Assembly (NCBI RefSeq): GCF_015207655.1
Contig: NZ_JADEWN010000003.1
Location: 62,001-126,000 of the forward strand
Length of the DNA stretch: 64,000 nucleotides
From: Gloeocapsopsis crepidinum LEGE 06123
GTDB lineage: Bacteria > Cyanobacteriota > Cyanobacteriia > Cyanobacteriales > Chroococcidiopsidaceae
Direction of reading: 5' to 3'
A program made the position numbers and the translations under genes. This document shows, one piece after another, positions 52,399-62,293 of the stretch. How positions within the stretch are numbered: the first letter of the stretch is position 1; each line of letters starts with the position of its first letter. Under the pieces are notes generated by a model. It ran no database searches and was not told the origin of the DNA. It saw only the letters and a list, made by a program, of their open reading frames with translations.

Positions 52399-55300
52399 TC
52401 AAAACCGATTTTCATATTCTAAAATTGCCCGTGTTTCTCCTGTAATATCTGTGGCAGCACGTAAGCGAAATTCTTCATTGAGTCGATAATTCAGACCAAT
52501 GCGTGTTGGATCGTCGGATGTCAGAACTCGCAAAACAGAAACAGAAAGATTACCTGAGACATCAATACCAGCTTCTGCGGCTAAATCAAGTGCGGAAGTA
52601 CGTCCGCCAGATTCTGTGCCAACCGTCGGAAATAAACGTAACTCGGATAAACCAAAAGCATTACCAATATTTGTGACAGCGCTTTGGAAGTTACCTAATA
52701 AAGCTGTTCCTGCTATGTTAGCAAGCCCTAATACACTATCCCCACGTCCTAAAGTATCGATAAAACCACCACCCAGCAAAGCAACAATCTCAGATTGACT
52801 GCGAGAAGGATTGCTTGTTAGTTCTAAATTATCAAAAAGTTGACTTGCAGGACCTTGAACCTCAGCTTGGACGCGCACTGTCTCAAAACCACCTAAGTCT
52901 GTAGAGAGAGTCGCATCTGTGTCGGCAATATCGCCAGATAAAGGTGTCGTTGCAACTCGACTGCGCGTGACTTCTGGTACTCGTGTTACTAGGCGAATAT
53001 CTAATTCAGGATCGAGTCCTTGATTTGGTCTAAAGGTTGCTGTGTGTTCATAATTACGCGATAGTACAAATTGAGTCGTAAACAAATTGACACCACCACG
53101 ACGTAACCGAATTACTCCATCTGGACGCAGATCGTTGAGTGCACCGCTAACATTAAGCGAACCTGTTGCTTCTATATTGACAATGGGTGGACGAGTGACA
53201 GAAATACTATTACCCAAAGTCAACTGTAAGTTATTAAACTCTGGAACTGTAATTCCGTCTTGATTTGCACCAACTGGTGTTGCAGTCCCTGGTGTAGCAC
53301 CATTACCATTTTCTTCAGGAATAGATATTTCACCTTGTGCAAGTTCAACTTCACCGCCAATAACTGGGTTAAGGACATTTCCAGTAACAACCACATTACC
53401 ACTAGCCCCACCACGATATAATCCATCAAGATTAAGAGCTAACTGATTGAGGTCGATTGTCAGAGGATTGCCAAAATCTGGATCAGTCGGTGAAAAATTA
53501 CTGAAAATTGGCACAACTCCCTGGGCAACAACATTACCGCGTGAGAAATTACCTTGAAGACGATCGACTTGAATTCGGTCAAGATTAAAGTTAATTGTGC
53601 CTGTGACATCAGTGAGAGGTTCCGGCAAAGCTTGGGCAGTAATTGTTGCATTACTAACTGTTGCGATCCCTGTGGCAACAGGTTCTTGAGTTGTTCCGCT
53701 GACTTGAAGTTGAACTTGTCCTTGTCCTCCTTCCCACGCAACAGCGTCAGTCAGTAAATTGATTAATGCTAAGCCTTCATTCTGAACATTAATATCTAAA
53801 CTAATTTGGTCGCTATCGGGCGTAACAGTTGCAAAAGGCAGTTCTAAAGGTATGCTACCAGTAATTGTGATTGGTTCAGGACCAGCAACAACGACATTAC
53901 TACCAATATTAAATCGGGCATTAGCATAACTAAAGCTAGCAGTTGCCGACTCAACAGGTCTTTCATTGAGTGTTCCGGCACTAAGTTCCACTTCTCCGAT
54001 CGCTTGAGGATTTTCAATTGTTCCAGCTAAAGTTGCTGAACCGTTTAATTGCCCTGTGACATCTACTGGTAAATCAACAAAATCTGCCAGCATAGCAATC
54101 GGAAAATTCGTTACTTGTAATTGACCAGATTGTTCTGTACCGCCTACTTGCCCTGTAAAAGCAACAAGAGACTCATCCGATTGAATCCGCAAAGGTAATA
54201 ATGTTAAAACACCGTCCTCAAAACTACCTTGGGCAATCACTTGATCGGCATGATAAGAACCCCATTGCCAATCTTGACCTTGCAAATCGAAATTGGCGGT
54301 GACACCAGCTGGCAAAGAACCACTCACAGCCACAGTTCCACTAAATGTTCCTTGAAAATCTGCAAGTTCAGGCAATGGCGATGCATTTTGACGTTGTTGG
54401 CGCTGTTGTTGTAGTAGCGTTGTAATTTCTGAATAACGGCGAATTTGTGTGAGTAGTGGTGCGTCTGGTAAACCTACTGGTGTGGTGTTGAGAGTGTCCG
54501 CACCAGCATAGGTGGGTGGTTCTATACCGCGTTGGAAATCATCTAAATTAAAGTACCGCAATGCAGCTAAAACAGTTTGCACTTGACCGTTAGCAATATC
54601 AACTTGGGCATCAAACTCAGGTCCTGTAGGAGTTTGCGTTAAGCTACCTGCAAAAGCATAACGACTGTCTCCCTGAACAAACTCGCCTCCTGTCAGCGAT
54701 CCTGTACCATCTGCAAAACGAATTTGTCCGACAACTCGATTTCCGGTGAGAGTGCCAATAGCAGGTTCAGCGATCGCAATATTTCCAGCAACAGCGAATG
54801 TTGTCGGATTCACTGTTAAATCGCCTGTGAGTTGTCCTGAAACTGGTGCATTACCTAATATAGGAAGATTAGGCGTTAAATCTAATACTGCTAAAGGAAA
54901 ATTTTCAATATTGACTAATAAATCTTCGCCAACGCTACGCCCTCTAGCAATTGCTGCATCGCGCCGGACTAAAAAAGAAACTGGTCGATTCTCACTATCT
55001 AAGTTCAACGCAATTTGATCTTGACCGCCAGAAACGTTTAATTGCAATCCCTCAGTAGCAGTTAACTGAACATTTCCCCTTAACTGTGGGGCAAAGCCTA
55101 AATCATTAACTGCCAAGTTTTGTAGTTGTAATGCACCTACCACATTCGGTGCGGTTAAAGTTCCTGTGATATTACCAGCAAAATTTGCACTCCCTGCGAG
55201 ATTCACTGCCGCAGGCAGCTCAAAAGGTAAATCTTGTAAACTGTAATCTTGTGCTTGGACATTGAGATTTAACTCAGTAACTTCCGGCGCACCTGATGGA

Positions 55301-57615
55301 GTCACTTGCGCAAAAATAAGTCCGCTTGCTCTTAAATTTGGTGCTGTTGCTTGCTCAACAATAACGCGATCGCCAGCCCAACCCACCCTTGCTGTTAGGG
55401 GTTGTTGTACAGGTCCAATTCCTTGAGAAAAACGCAAATCTCCCACGGCGCGAACATCTGCTAAATCAAACGAATCAACTGTACCTGCGACGCGCAATTG
55501 ACCATTAAGCTGACCTTGGAGTTGTTCTGAAAAGCGTGCTAGTTGCACCTGTGAGGCATTAACTAGCGCTTGCCAACGACCTTGGGCAAGTTGAATATTC
55601 GAGGCAGTGAGTGTTCCTCCTGCAACATTTAAGCGTCCCGAACCGATTGCTTGAATTTGATTTGGCTGAAACGCTGTTGTCGTGCCAGCAAGATTAAACG
55701 ATCCTGTGAGTGCGCCTTGAAACTGCGGTGGAACTTGGGGAACTAAATTTCCGAGTTGGACACCTGATGCTTGTACTTGCGCCCGCCAACGACCTTGGGC
55801 AAGTTGAATATTTGAAGCAGTGACTGTTCCTCCCGCAACATTTAAGCGTCCCGAACCGATTGCTTGAATTTGATCCGGCTGAAACGAGGCGGTAGAACCT
55901 GCAACATTAAACGTCCCACTAATCGGTGCTTGCAGTACTGGGGGAACTTCTGTAACACGTCCTAACTCTACATTTGACGCTTGGACAGTCGCTTGCCACT
56001 GATCGTTTGTTAACTGTCCGGCAGCGCGTAGCGTACCACCAGCAAAATCAACAGTAGTATTGCGAAATAGCAAGTTTCGTGCATCAGCAATTAAAATTTG
56101 ACCGCGTGCTGGATAAGTTGCATTTGCTGCTTGCCAATTGACAATTGTTTGGGGTTGTGTTGGCGAACCAACAACATTAGCCTTTGCTTGGATTGTGCCA
56201 ATTTGAAATTCAGGTGTTGCACCATAAAGACGCGCGATCGCATCTCCAGGGATATTTCGTGCCTCGAGATTAAATCCCAAGCCTGGAGTTTCTCCAATTT
56301 TGAGTGTACCGCCACCAGTAATTTGACCGCCGACTGTCGGAACTGCTTGAATGTCTTTAAAAGCAACTACCGATGCTGTAGGAGAAAAAGCAAATCGCGC
56401 ACTGATATTTTTAAAATCTACTCGGTCGATTCGAGCTTGCTTAGTAGTGGTTACACTGCCCGATAATGTTGGCTTTTCGATGGGTCCGCTGAGTTGAACT
56501 TCTGCTCTTGCTTCACCTGCTACAGGTACTGGTAGATCTAATTCCAAAGTTTTTTGGGCATTGGCAAAACTAACCGCTGGTACTTTGGCGGCAATATTAA
56601 AACCAACTTCCGTATTTAGGACGCCGTTAGCGATCGCCGGAATACTTCCGTAACTGGTTTGAACGTTATCAAGCCAAATTTGCGTACCTTGAAAACCTAG
56701 TGAGCCATTAGAGTTATTAAATGCTTGTGGTAGTTGCTCGACTTGTGCTGTAATTCCTTTCAGTTGTGCAGTACCAAACATCTGTGGGTCTTGCCCTTGT
56801 TGCCAGCGAACATTTAAATTACCATCAACTCGTCCACCTTGGAGGTCAATTGGTAAATCAATTAAGCGCGTCACTTCTGAGGCGAGGACGTTTTGAGCTT
56901 GGATTTGTAGATTAGTGCGTTCGGTGCTAAATTGAGACTCGCCTTGAATCTCAATATTGCCTTCTGTTGCTATGCCACTAATTTGGTAGCGAATCAGCTC
57001 ATTATTATCTAAAAACTGCCCAAATCCATTTACTTGACTTACTCTAACTGGTTCTGACGATCTCGCAATAGGTTTGCCTCTTGCCTCTGGATTTGCTAAA
57101 AGAGCAACGTTGGCATTACGAAACCGAATGCGATCGAGTTCTGTACTAATCAGTCCTGTTCCTTCTTCGGTTGCTAAAGTAGTAGAAATCCAGCGCCCTT
57201 GTGCATCTTGCTCCAGATAAACGTCAGGATTAACTAATGTAACATCAAGTCTGAGTGTGCGAGTAATTAAAAGCTGTAATGGGTTAAACGCAACATCTAC
57301 GGCTGCTACTGAAGCGCGGTCTGGGTCGGTAGCCGTTGCCGGAATTGCTGAAGCACCAAAGCGTAAACCAGTTAGAGAAAAGCGTTCTACTCCTCCTAAT
57401 TCTACTGGTCGATTCAGTGTTTGTGTTAAGTTGCGTTCCACAAGTGGTGCTAACTGTTCATTCACAAAAGTCCACAACCACCAACCACCAGCGACAAGTC
57501 CCAACAACACAGGCGCACCAATAGCGATTCCAGTGCGATAACTTAATAGCGATCGCGAGTTTCTTTGAGAATGTGGTTCAGTTTGGTTATCTAAATCAGG
57601 AGGAGAATTCTTCAT
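52399..57615 (-). CDS. tamB: TamB/Tic236-like translocation and assembly protein
   Basis: A 1738-residue envelope protein. One N-terminal transmembrane helix (about 30-50) anchors it in the inner membrane. Then comes a very long chain of beta-strand repeats that would span the periplasm (VAGELRVAG-, NLAGT-like units), and a C-terminal DUF490/TamB domain (about 1370-1738). That domain includes PNQGLDPELDIRLVTRV and SQSEIVALLGGGFIDTLGRG and ends in LEYENRF with a terminal aromatic, as in the family. TamB proteins work with Omp85 proteins in outer-membrane assembly or lipid transport; plastid Tic236 is the relative. A nearly identical unit of 71 residues is repeated in tandem (DNA 55573-55672 and 55786-55885). 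No Omp85 gene is adjacent. Confidence 0.9.
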   Translation of the reverse strand: MKNSPPDLDNQTEPHSQRNSRSLLSYRTGIAIGAPVLLGLVAGGWWLWTFVNEQLAPLVERNLTQTLNRPVELGGVERFSLTGLRFGASAIPATATDPDRASVAAVDVAFNPLQLLITRTLRLDVTLVNPDVYLEQDAQGRWISTTLATEEGTGLISTELDRIRFRNANVALLANPEARGKPIARSSEPVRVSQVNGFGQFLDNNELIRYQISGIATEGNIEIQGESQFSTERTNLQIQAQNVLASEVTRLIDLPIDLQGGRVDGNLNVRWQQGQDPQMFGTAQLKGITAQVEQLPQAFNNSNGSLGFQGTQIWLDNVQTSYGSIPAIANGVLNTEVGFNIAAKVPAVSFANAQKTLELDLPVPVAGEARAEVQLSGPIEKPTLSGSVTTTKQARIDRVDFKNISARFAFSPTASVVAFKDIQAVPTVGGQITGGGTLKIGETPGLGFNLEARNIPGDAIARLYGATPEFQIGTIQAKANVVGSPTQPQTIVNWQAANATYPARGQILIADARNLLFRNTTVDFAGGTLRAAGQLTNDQWQATVQASNVELGRVTEVPPVLQAPISGTFNVAGSTASFQPDQIQAIGSGRLNVAGGTVTASNIQLAQGRWRAQVQASGVQLGNLVPQVPPQFQGALTGSFNLAGTTTAFQPNQIQAIGSGRLNVAGGTLTASNIQLAQGRWQALVNASQVQLARFSEQLQGQLNGQLRVAGTVDSFDLADVRAVGDLRFSQGIGPVQQPLTARVGWAGDRVIVEQATAPNLRASGLIFAQVTPSGAPEVTELNLNVQAQDYSLQDLPFELPAAVNLAGSANFAGNITGTLTAPNVVGALQLQNLAVNDLGFAPQLRGNVQLTATEGLQLNVSGGQDQIALNLDSENRPVSFLVRRDAAIARGRSVGEDLLVNIENFPLAVLDLTPNLPILGNAPVSGQLTGDLTVNPTTFAVAGNIAIAEPAIGTLTGNRVVGQIRFADGTGSLTGGEFVQGDSRYAFAGSLTQTPTGPEFDAQVDIANGQVQTVLAALRYFNLDDFQRGIEPPTYAGADTLNTTPVGLPDAPLLTQIRRYSEITTLLQQQRQQRQNASPLPELADFQGTFSGTVAVSGSLPAGVTANFDLQGQDWQWGSYHADQVIAQGSFEDGVLTLLPLRIQSDESLVAFTGQVGGTEQSGQLQVTNFPIAMLADFVDLPVDVTGQLNGSATLAGTIENPQAIGEVELSAGTLNERPVESATASFSYANARFNIGSNVVVAGPEPITITGSIPLELPFATVTPDSDQISLDINVQNEGLALINLLTDAVAWEGGQGQVQLQVSGTTQEPVATGIATVSNATITAQALPEPLTDVTGTINFNLDRIQVDRLQGNFSRGNVVAQGVVPIFSNFSPTDPDFGNPLTIDLNQLALNLDGLYRGGASGNVVVTGNVLNPVIGGEVELAQGEISIPEENGNGATPGTATPVGANQDGITVPEFNNLQLTLGNSISVTRPPIVNIEATGSLNVSGALNDLRPDGVIRLRRGGVNLFTTQFVLSRNYEHTATFRPNQGLDPELDIRLVTRVPEVTRSRVATTPLSGDIADTDATLSTDLGGFETVRVQAEVQGPASQLFDNLELTSNPSRSQSEIVALLGGGFIDTLGRGDSVLGLANIAGTALLGNFQSAVTNIGNAFGLSELRLFPTVGTESGGRTSALDLAAEAGIDVSGNLSVSVLRVLTSDDPTRIGLNYRLNEEFRLRAATDITGETRAILEYENRF
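55573..55885 (-). repeat. Tandem internal duplication in tamB-like gene
   Basis: About 100 bases at 55573-55672 and 55786-55885 are nearly identical (a handful of differences, mostly silent), with a period of exactly 213 bases (71 codons). Both encode QIQAIGSGRLNVAGG followed by T(V/L)TASNIQLAQGRW. Confidence 0.85.
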
Positions 57616-57799
57616 TGGGCTTTACGGGGTGTCAGCTGAAGGCAGCTAAAACGCAAAAGACAAATGGCACACTTATAAAATACCGATATCCGCATCCGGT
57701 GGCTACTAAATTATGCGATGGTAGTTGGGGTTTTTATAACAAATGTTTGCAGAAATAGTTTGTAACTGTACCATAGTTCACTAAAGAAGGAGGAGACAA

Positions 57800-58165
57800 A
57801 TGATTACTCCCATGCGTGTTTTTGTTTTGTTATTTAATGCGCGAACTGAAAATGAAGGTATTCACACCATCCGAGTAGGCGATCGCAATCGAGTTTTGAT
57901 GTTTGAATCTGAAGATGATGCCACTCGCTTTGCACTGATGCTAGAAGCCCAAGACTTTCCGACACCGACTGTTGAAGTCATGAACGCTGAGGAAATTAAA
58001 GAGTTCTGTGAAAGTGCCGATTATGATTGGGAACTGATTCCCGAAAATGGTTTAGCGCTTCCTCCAGAACAGAACATTGAGCAAACAGATTGGCAGATGG
58101 AAACTGAACCCGAATCTGATCCAGATATAGACGATATTCGTCGTAAATTGGAAGGATTATTGTAG
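57800..58165 (+). CDS. DUF3110 domain protein
   Basis: A 121-residue protein of the DUF3110 family, found in cyanobacteria and plants. MRVFVLLFNARTENEGIHTI, VLMFESEDDATRFALMLEAQ and FCESADYDWELIPEN are the core. The acidic tail (about 90-121) is low complexity with Glu, Asp and Pro. AAGGAGGAG lies about six bases before the ATG, fixing the start at 57800. Function unknown. It is 33 bases upstream of murQ on the same strand and may be cotranscribed. It diverges from the tamB-like gene. Confidence 0.85.
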   Translation: MITPMRVFVLLFNARTENEGIHTIRVGDRNRVLMFESEDDATRFALMLEAQDFPTPTVEVMNAEEIKEFCESADYDWELIPENGLALPPEQNIEQTDWQMETEPESDPDIDDIRRKLEGLL

Positions 58166-58198
58166 TACAACATATCAGGTGCAAGCGAGGCACGCAAC

Positions 58199-59116
58199 AT
58201 GACTCAGGCGGAGGGGCGGGGTTACTTATTGACAGAACAGGTCAATCTCAATAGTCGCAATTTAGATCAATTAAGTTCCTTAGAGTTGGTTGAACTTTTT
58301 AATCGCGAGGATCAACAGGCGATCGCCGCGGTTGAGAAGGCAAAACATGACCTTGCTACGGCAATTGATCGTACGGCTAAAGCTTTACATCACGGAGGAC
58401 ATTTATTCTACGTTGGTGCAGGCACTAGCGGCAGATTAGGCGTATTAGATGCTGCGGAGTGTCCGCCGACATTTTGTACTTCACCAGATCTTGTGCAAGG
58501 AATTATTGCTGGTGGCGCTGGGGCTTTAGTCCGCAGTTCGGAAGATTTAGAAGACAAAGCAGAAGATGGATATAATGCGATCGCCCAACGTCACATTACA
58601 CAACTCGATGTTGTTGTTGGTATCACAGCGGGTGGGACAACTCCTTATGTTCATGGTGCTTTGCAAGCTGCGCGCGAACGCGGTGCAACCACGATCTTTA
58701 TCGCCTGTGTCCCCAAAGAACAAGTCAGGGCTGAAGTTGATGTTGATATTCGCCTTTTGGTAGGACCAGAAATTTTAGCAGGATCAACGCGCCTTAAAGC
58801 AGGAACCGCAACGAAGTTAGCGTTAAATATTCTCTCAACTGGGGTCATGGTACAACTAGGAAAAGTCTACGGCAATCGCATGGTTGATGTTGCTGTCACT
58901 AATAGCAAGTTACGCGATCGCGCAATTCGGATTTTGCACGATTTAACAGGACTCGACCGCGCTGCTGCGGCAACGTTACTTGAACGAAGTGGAAACTGGG
59001 TCAAGCTAGCACTTTTAATGCACTGGACAGGTGTCACCAGAGAAGAAGGAAATGAACTTCTAGGACAATACAGTAGCAATCTTCGCGCAGCTGTTTCTAG
59101 CTATAAATATAGGTAA
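58199..59116 (+). CDS. murQ: N-acetylmuramic acid 6-phosphate etherase
   Basis: MurQ splits the lactyl ether of N-acetylmuramic acid 6-phosphate, giving GlcNAc-6-phosphate and lactate, for recycling of cell-wall sugar. The 305-residue SIS-domain protein has YVGAGTSGRLGVLDAAECPP (sugar-phosphate loop with the catalytic Glu), IAGGAGALVRSSEDLEDKAE, GITAGGTTPYVHGAL and GPEILAGSTRLKAGTATKLA, all standard. The length is normal. No kinase (anmK or murK) or transporter for the substrate is adjacent. Confidence 0.95.
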   Translation: MTQAEGRGYLLTEQVNLNSRNLDQLSSLELVELFNREDQQAIAAVEKAKHDLATAIDRTAKALHHGGHLFYVGAGTSGRLGVLDAAECPPTFCTSPDLVQGIIAGGAGALVRSSEDLEDKAEDGYNAIAQRHITQLDVVVGITAGGTTPYVHGALQAARERGATTIFIACVPKEQVRAEVDVDIRLLVGPEILAGSTRLKAGTATKLALNILSTGVMVQLGKVYGNRMVDVAVTNSKLRDRAIRILHDLTGLDRAAAATLLERSGNWVKLALLMHWTGVTREEGNELLGQYSSNLRAAVSSYKYR

Positions 59117-59122
59117 CTTATG

Positions 59123-60295
59123 CTACCGTGCAGCACGAACTAATAACAGTCCACCTGCTGTAAAACCGAAGAGATTGGGTAGCCAAGCTGATGTTACAGG
59201 AGTTAGAATTCCTGCTACTCCTAAGGCACTAGAGATAAACCCAAATAAATAATACGTAAAAATAATCACTACACTGACACCAAAGCTTGTTGCTTTTCCA
59301 GCGTGGCGTTGCGGTTTAGTTCCTAAAGCAGTGCCGACTAAGCCAAACACAACACAAACAAACGGAAACGCAATTTTTTGTTGAATGCGAACTCTTAGTT
59401 TACGAATTTTTTGTTCATCACCACTAAAACGAATAATTTCCAAGCGATCGCGGGCTTCTGCAATATTCATTTCATTGTAATCTCGTCCTCTGCTGGAGAT
59501 ATCTAAAGGCGCACGAGGTAGCTGCAACTGTTGATGTTCAAATCTCACAATATTGCGATAAGAACTATCTGGCGAAACAAGATAAATCGTACCATCAAAG
59601 AAGTCCCAAAGGTTTTGTTGCGGATTCCACGCCGCAGAATCTGCCATCACAATTTGATTTAAACCATCTTTAGATCGGTCAATAATTGTTAAACCTGTCA
59701 TTGTTTGACCATCAAAGCGATCTGCATAAAACAACCGCGACAAAATCCTCATTCTGTCACCATTGGCTTGTTCAACTTCTTGATATTCAGGATAAATAAT
59801 ATTTTCTTCTTGAAACGTTGGTGTTTCGCTCTTGAGCGCTTGATTTAAAGTAAGGGTCGCTTGATAATTTGATGCAGGGACAATTTGCTCGTTAAATAAA
59901 AATGTAATTCCAGTAACAACTAAACTGAGAATAATTGCAGGTAAAGCGATACGATAGACACTAATTCCACAACCCCGTAAGGCAATAAGTTCGCTATCAC
60001 TAGAAAAGCGACCGTATGTCATCAACACAGCCAATAGCGTAGACATAGGGAACGCCAACACCACAAACGAAGGAAACTGCAACAAAAACACCTGCAACGC
60101 AATTTCTAGTGGTAGTCCCGACTCTACGACTCGTCGTACTAAGTCAAATAATGTCCCGATCGCAACTCCCACTGATGAAAAAGCACCTACCCCAAATAAA
60201 AATGGTGGTAGCAGTTCCATCGCAATGTAGCGATCCATCACTGAAAACAGAGTCAGTGAGGGAATTTTAGTAGATTTGTGACTAGCGATTGTCAT
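59123..60295 (-). CDS. LptF/LptG-type lipopolysaccharide export permease
   Basis: A 390-residue permease of the YjgP/YjgQ family. LptB drives such permeases to lift lipopolysaccharide from the inner membrane onto the LptA bridge. It has the usual layout: helices at about 30-55, 70-95 and 110-130, a periplasmic beta-jellyroll domain (about 145-300), and three more helices at the C-terminus (AFPFVCVVFGLVGTALG, SFGVSVVIIFTYYLFGF, LPNLFGFTAGGLLLV). One gene is seen here where E. coli has lptF and lptG; a second copy elsewhere or a homodimer are both possible. It is downstream of lptB on the same strand, 200 bases away across heptamer repeats. Confidence 0.9.
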   Translation of the reverse strand: MTIASHKSTKIPSLTLFSVMDRYIAMELLPPFLFGVGAFSSVGVAIGTLFDLVRRVVESGLPLEIALQVFLLQFPSFVVLAFPMSTLLAVLMTYGRFSSDSELIALRGCGISVYRIALPAIILSLVVTGITFLFNEQIVPASNYQATLTLNQALKSETPTFQEENIIYPEYQEVEQANGDRMRILSRLFYADRFDGQTMTGLTIIDRSKDGLNQIVMADSAAWNPQQNLWDFFDGTIYLVSPDSSYRNIVRFEHQQLQLPRAPLDISSRGRDYNEMNIAEARDRLEIIRFSGDEQKIRKLRVRIQQKIAFPFVCVVFGLVGTALGTKPQRHAGKATSFGVSVVIIFTYYLFGFISSALGVAGILTPVTSAWLPNLFGFTAGGLLLVRAAR

Positions 60296-60469
60296 GACAC
60301 TAGGGTAATGGAAAGTAGGGAAATAAGGGAAGAACTAGTGACTAGTTGCTAGTTATACTAGTTCGGAACATTCTTAATCGAAGAAGACAGAGATAGCGTG
60401 GGTTTTGGGGTACAAATAGATAGGTAGATTTTGAAGAATTGGTATTATTAGTTGTTAACCACTCTTGAC

Positions 60470-60504
60470 ACTAATCACTAGCCACTAGCCACTAACTACT
60501 AAAC
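60470..60504. repeat. Heptamer repeat overlapping the lptB stop codon
   Basis: Units ACTAATC, ACTAGCC, ACTAGCC, ACTAACT, ACTAAAC. The minus-strand stop codon of lptB (60499-60501) lies in the last unit. Further CTAGTGACTAGTT-type units are at about 60335-60362. Confidence 0.7.
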
Positions 60505-61236
60505 CTGAAATTTGTCGCCTAAATAGTATTGCCGTACTAAAGGATCGTTGTAGAGTTCTTCAGCATTACCCGCGGCGAGGATTTGTCCTTCACGCATAAT
60601 ATAGGCACGGTCTGTAATTGCCAGTGTCTCGCGTACATTGTGGTCTGTAATTAATATACCAATTTGGCGATCGCGCAACTTCTTTACCATAGCTTGAATT
60701 TCGGCAACAGCGATCGGGTCAACACCAGCAAAAGGTTCATCTAAGAATAAAAAATTTGGTCCATTGCGTCCAGCTGCTAATGCCCTTGCTAATTCGGTAC
60801 GTCGGCGTTCGCCACCAGAAACTTGGATTCCTTTTGTGTTAGCAACTTTTTCTAGACGAAATTCCTGTAACAGTTCATTTAATCGCCATTGCCATTCACG
60901 TCGAGGGACATTTGTTTGTTGTAGAACGAGTAAGAGATTATCTTTAACACTGAGGTTACGGAAAATACTTGGTTCTTGGGCTAAATAACCAATTCCTAGT
61001 TGCGCGCGTTGATGCATTGGTAGTGCAGTGATATTCTTATCGTCTAACCACACTGTTCCTTCATTTGGTTTTTCTAAACCTGTCGCAATGTAAAATGTTG
61101 TTGTTTTTCCGGCACCATTAGGACCAAGTAACCCAACGACTTCGCCTTGCGCCACAGAAATATTGACACGGTTGACAATAACGCGCTTACCGTAAGATTT
61201 GTGGATATTTTCTAAGACAATCTTATTCACTACCAC
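60499..61236 (-). CDS. lptB: Lipopolysaccharide export ATPase LptB
   Basis: The ABC ATPase that powers LPS extraction, 245 residues. Walker A is GPNGAGKTT, followed by TFYIATGLEKPNEGTVWLDD (the LptB-type region). The Q-loop area is IGYLAQEPSIFRNLSVKDNL, the signature VSGGERRRTELARALA, Walker B FLFLDEPFAGVDPIAV and the switch His is in ITDHNVRETL. It follows the lptA-like gene by 40 bases on the same strand. The closing codons run into a heptamer repeat. Assignment is firm. Confidence 0.95.
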   Translation of the reverse strand: MVVNKIVLENIHKSYGKRVIVNRVNISVAQGEVVGLLGPNGAGKTTTFYIATGLEKPNEGTVWLDDKNITALPMHQRAQLGIGYLAQEPSIFRNLSVKDNLLLVLQQTNVPRREWQWRLNELLQEFRLEKVANTKGIQVSGGERRRTELARALAAGRNGPNFLFLDEPFAGVDPIAVAEIQAMVKKLRDRQIGILITDHNVRETLAITDRAYIMREGQILAAGNAEELYNDPLVRQYYLGDKFQV

Positions 61237-61276
61237 TCCACTAACACGCCCACAAGCAACAACCCACTGATTCAGT

Positions 61277-61771
61277 TTACGATCCTGGGCTGGGTGCTAA
61301 AGGTGGTACTGGGGGTGCACTCGGCGTTCCTGGTAGTTGATTAGGATTAGGATCGGAAACAATATAAATCGATTGCACTTGCTGGTTTGCTTTAGGTGTT
61401 GCGATAAATCGCCCTTCATCGATTAAATACGTAACATTTTCACCTCGAATGCTATTGCCCTGTTGCAAAATATACACATCACCACTCAAAATAATTCTGC
61501 GTTCTTGACTAAAATATTGTGCTTGCGCCGCAGTTGCTTGAATTTGCCGCGCTGGGTAATTCATTTGAACATTGCCGCGTGCTGTAAAAATTCCTGTTTG
61601 AGAGTTAGCTTCTTGAACATCAGAATTAATGATAAGTGAATTTTGGTCTGCGGTTTGACCTCTAGCACTTGGTAAGGGACTGTTTAAGGCGATCGCACTT
61701 AGTAAAGTAAATGGTAGCAATGCGATCGCTAAGCGATGACGTGTCAGAAACGAAGGCAAGTGGGGCATCAT
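61277..61771 (-). CDS. lptA: LptA/OstA-like periplasmic LPS transport protein
   Basis: A 164-residue exported protein with a signal peptide (about 1-38: HRLAIALLPFTLLSAIAL, cut near ARGQT). It carries an OstA domain (about 45-140): NSLIINSDVQEANSQTGIFT, ARGNVQMNYPARQIQATAAQ and RIILSGDVYILQQGNSIRGE show the beta-jellyroll repeats that stack into the LPS bridge. The tail is Pro-rich (about 145-164). Gene order lptA-lptB-lptF/G on one strand supports the role. Confidence 0.88.
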   Translation of the reverse strand: MMPHLPSFLTRHRLAIALLPFTLLSAIALNSPLPSARGQTADQNSLIINSDVQEANSQTGIFTARGNVQMNYPARQIQATAAQAQYFSQERRIILSGDVYILQQGNSIRGENVTYLIDEGRFIATPKANQQVQSIYIVSDPNPNQLPGTPSAPPVPPLAPSPGS

Positions 61772-61888
61772 AAAATTTGGATGAGAATGAGCAAGAACCC
61801 TGGCAACGCAGAACTTTATTTCATCTGACGATTACCGTTACGCTTAAGTTTCGACTTCTCAAGCATAACCAATTCAAATTTTACTCAC

Positions 61889-62293
61889 TTATTCTGATTG
61901 CGCTATTGTAATTATTGGTAGCAAGTCTGAATTTTCGTTAACTTCTTTCTGAACTATCCACTCATGAACTCTTTCTGGTCCTGCTTGCTGCAATTGTGTC
62001 AATAACTGACAACTGGAATCAATCAGTTCTTCGACATCAATACCGCCAAAAGTCGGTGAGTAGCGTTGCAGTTTATTTGTGCCTTCTCCCAGTAAAATAA
62101 CTGCTCCCCGCCAGTTACTATTACCCAAGTGATAAAGTGCGACAGCAAGTTGTAAGATCCCTTGATAAAAAGTTTTCTCTGGATCTGATGCTTCCATCCA
62201 CAAGGCTTCTAATGTATCGTGACAGGTGTAGAACTGTCGCGTATTAAATTGCTCTACACCTTGCCAAAATTCATGTGGTATTGATTCATTCAT
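61889..62293 (-). CDS. DUF309 family protein
   Basis: A 134-residue all-helical protein of the DUF309 family. The hallmark is FNTRQFYTCHDTLEALWMEA, followed by FYQGILQLAVALYHLGNSNW and GAVILLGEGTNKLQRYSP. Structures of the family show a small helical bundle; the biochemical role is not established. The start overlaps the ftrC stop by four bases (ATGA), so they are translated together. The last 20 residues extend beyond the usual domain. Confidence 0.87.
   Translation of the reverse strand: MNESIPHEFWQGVEQFNTRQFYTCHDTLEALWMEASDPEKTFYQGILQLAVALYHLGNSNWRGAVILLGEGTNKLQRYSPTFGGIDVEELIDSSCQLLTQLQQAGPERVHEWIVQKEVNENSDLLPIITIAQSE

Noticed and set aside
56098-56466. 122-codon plus-strand frame opposite the tamB-like gene
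   Set aside because: Antisense shadow. Its Cys- and Ser-rich composition comes from reading the repeat codons of tamB backward.
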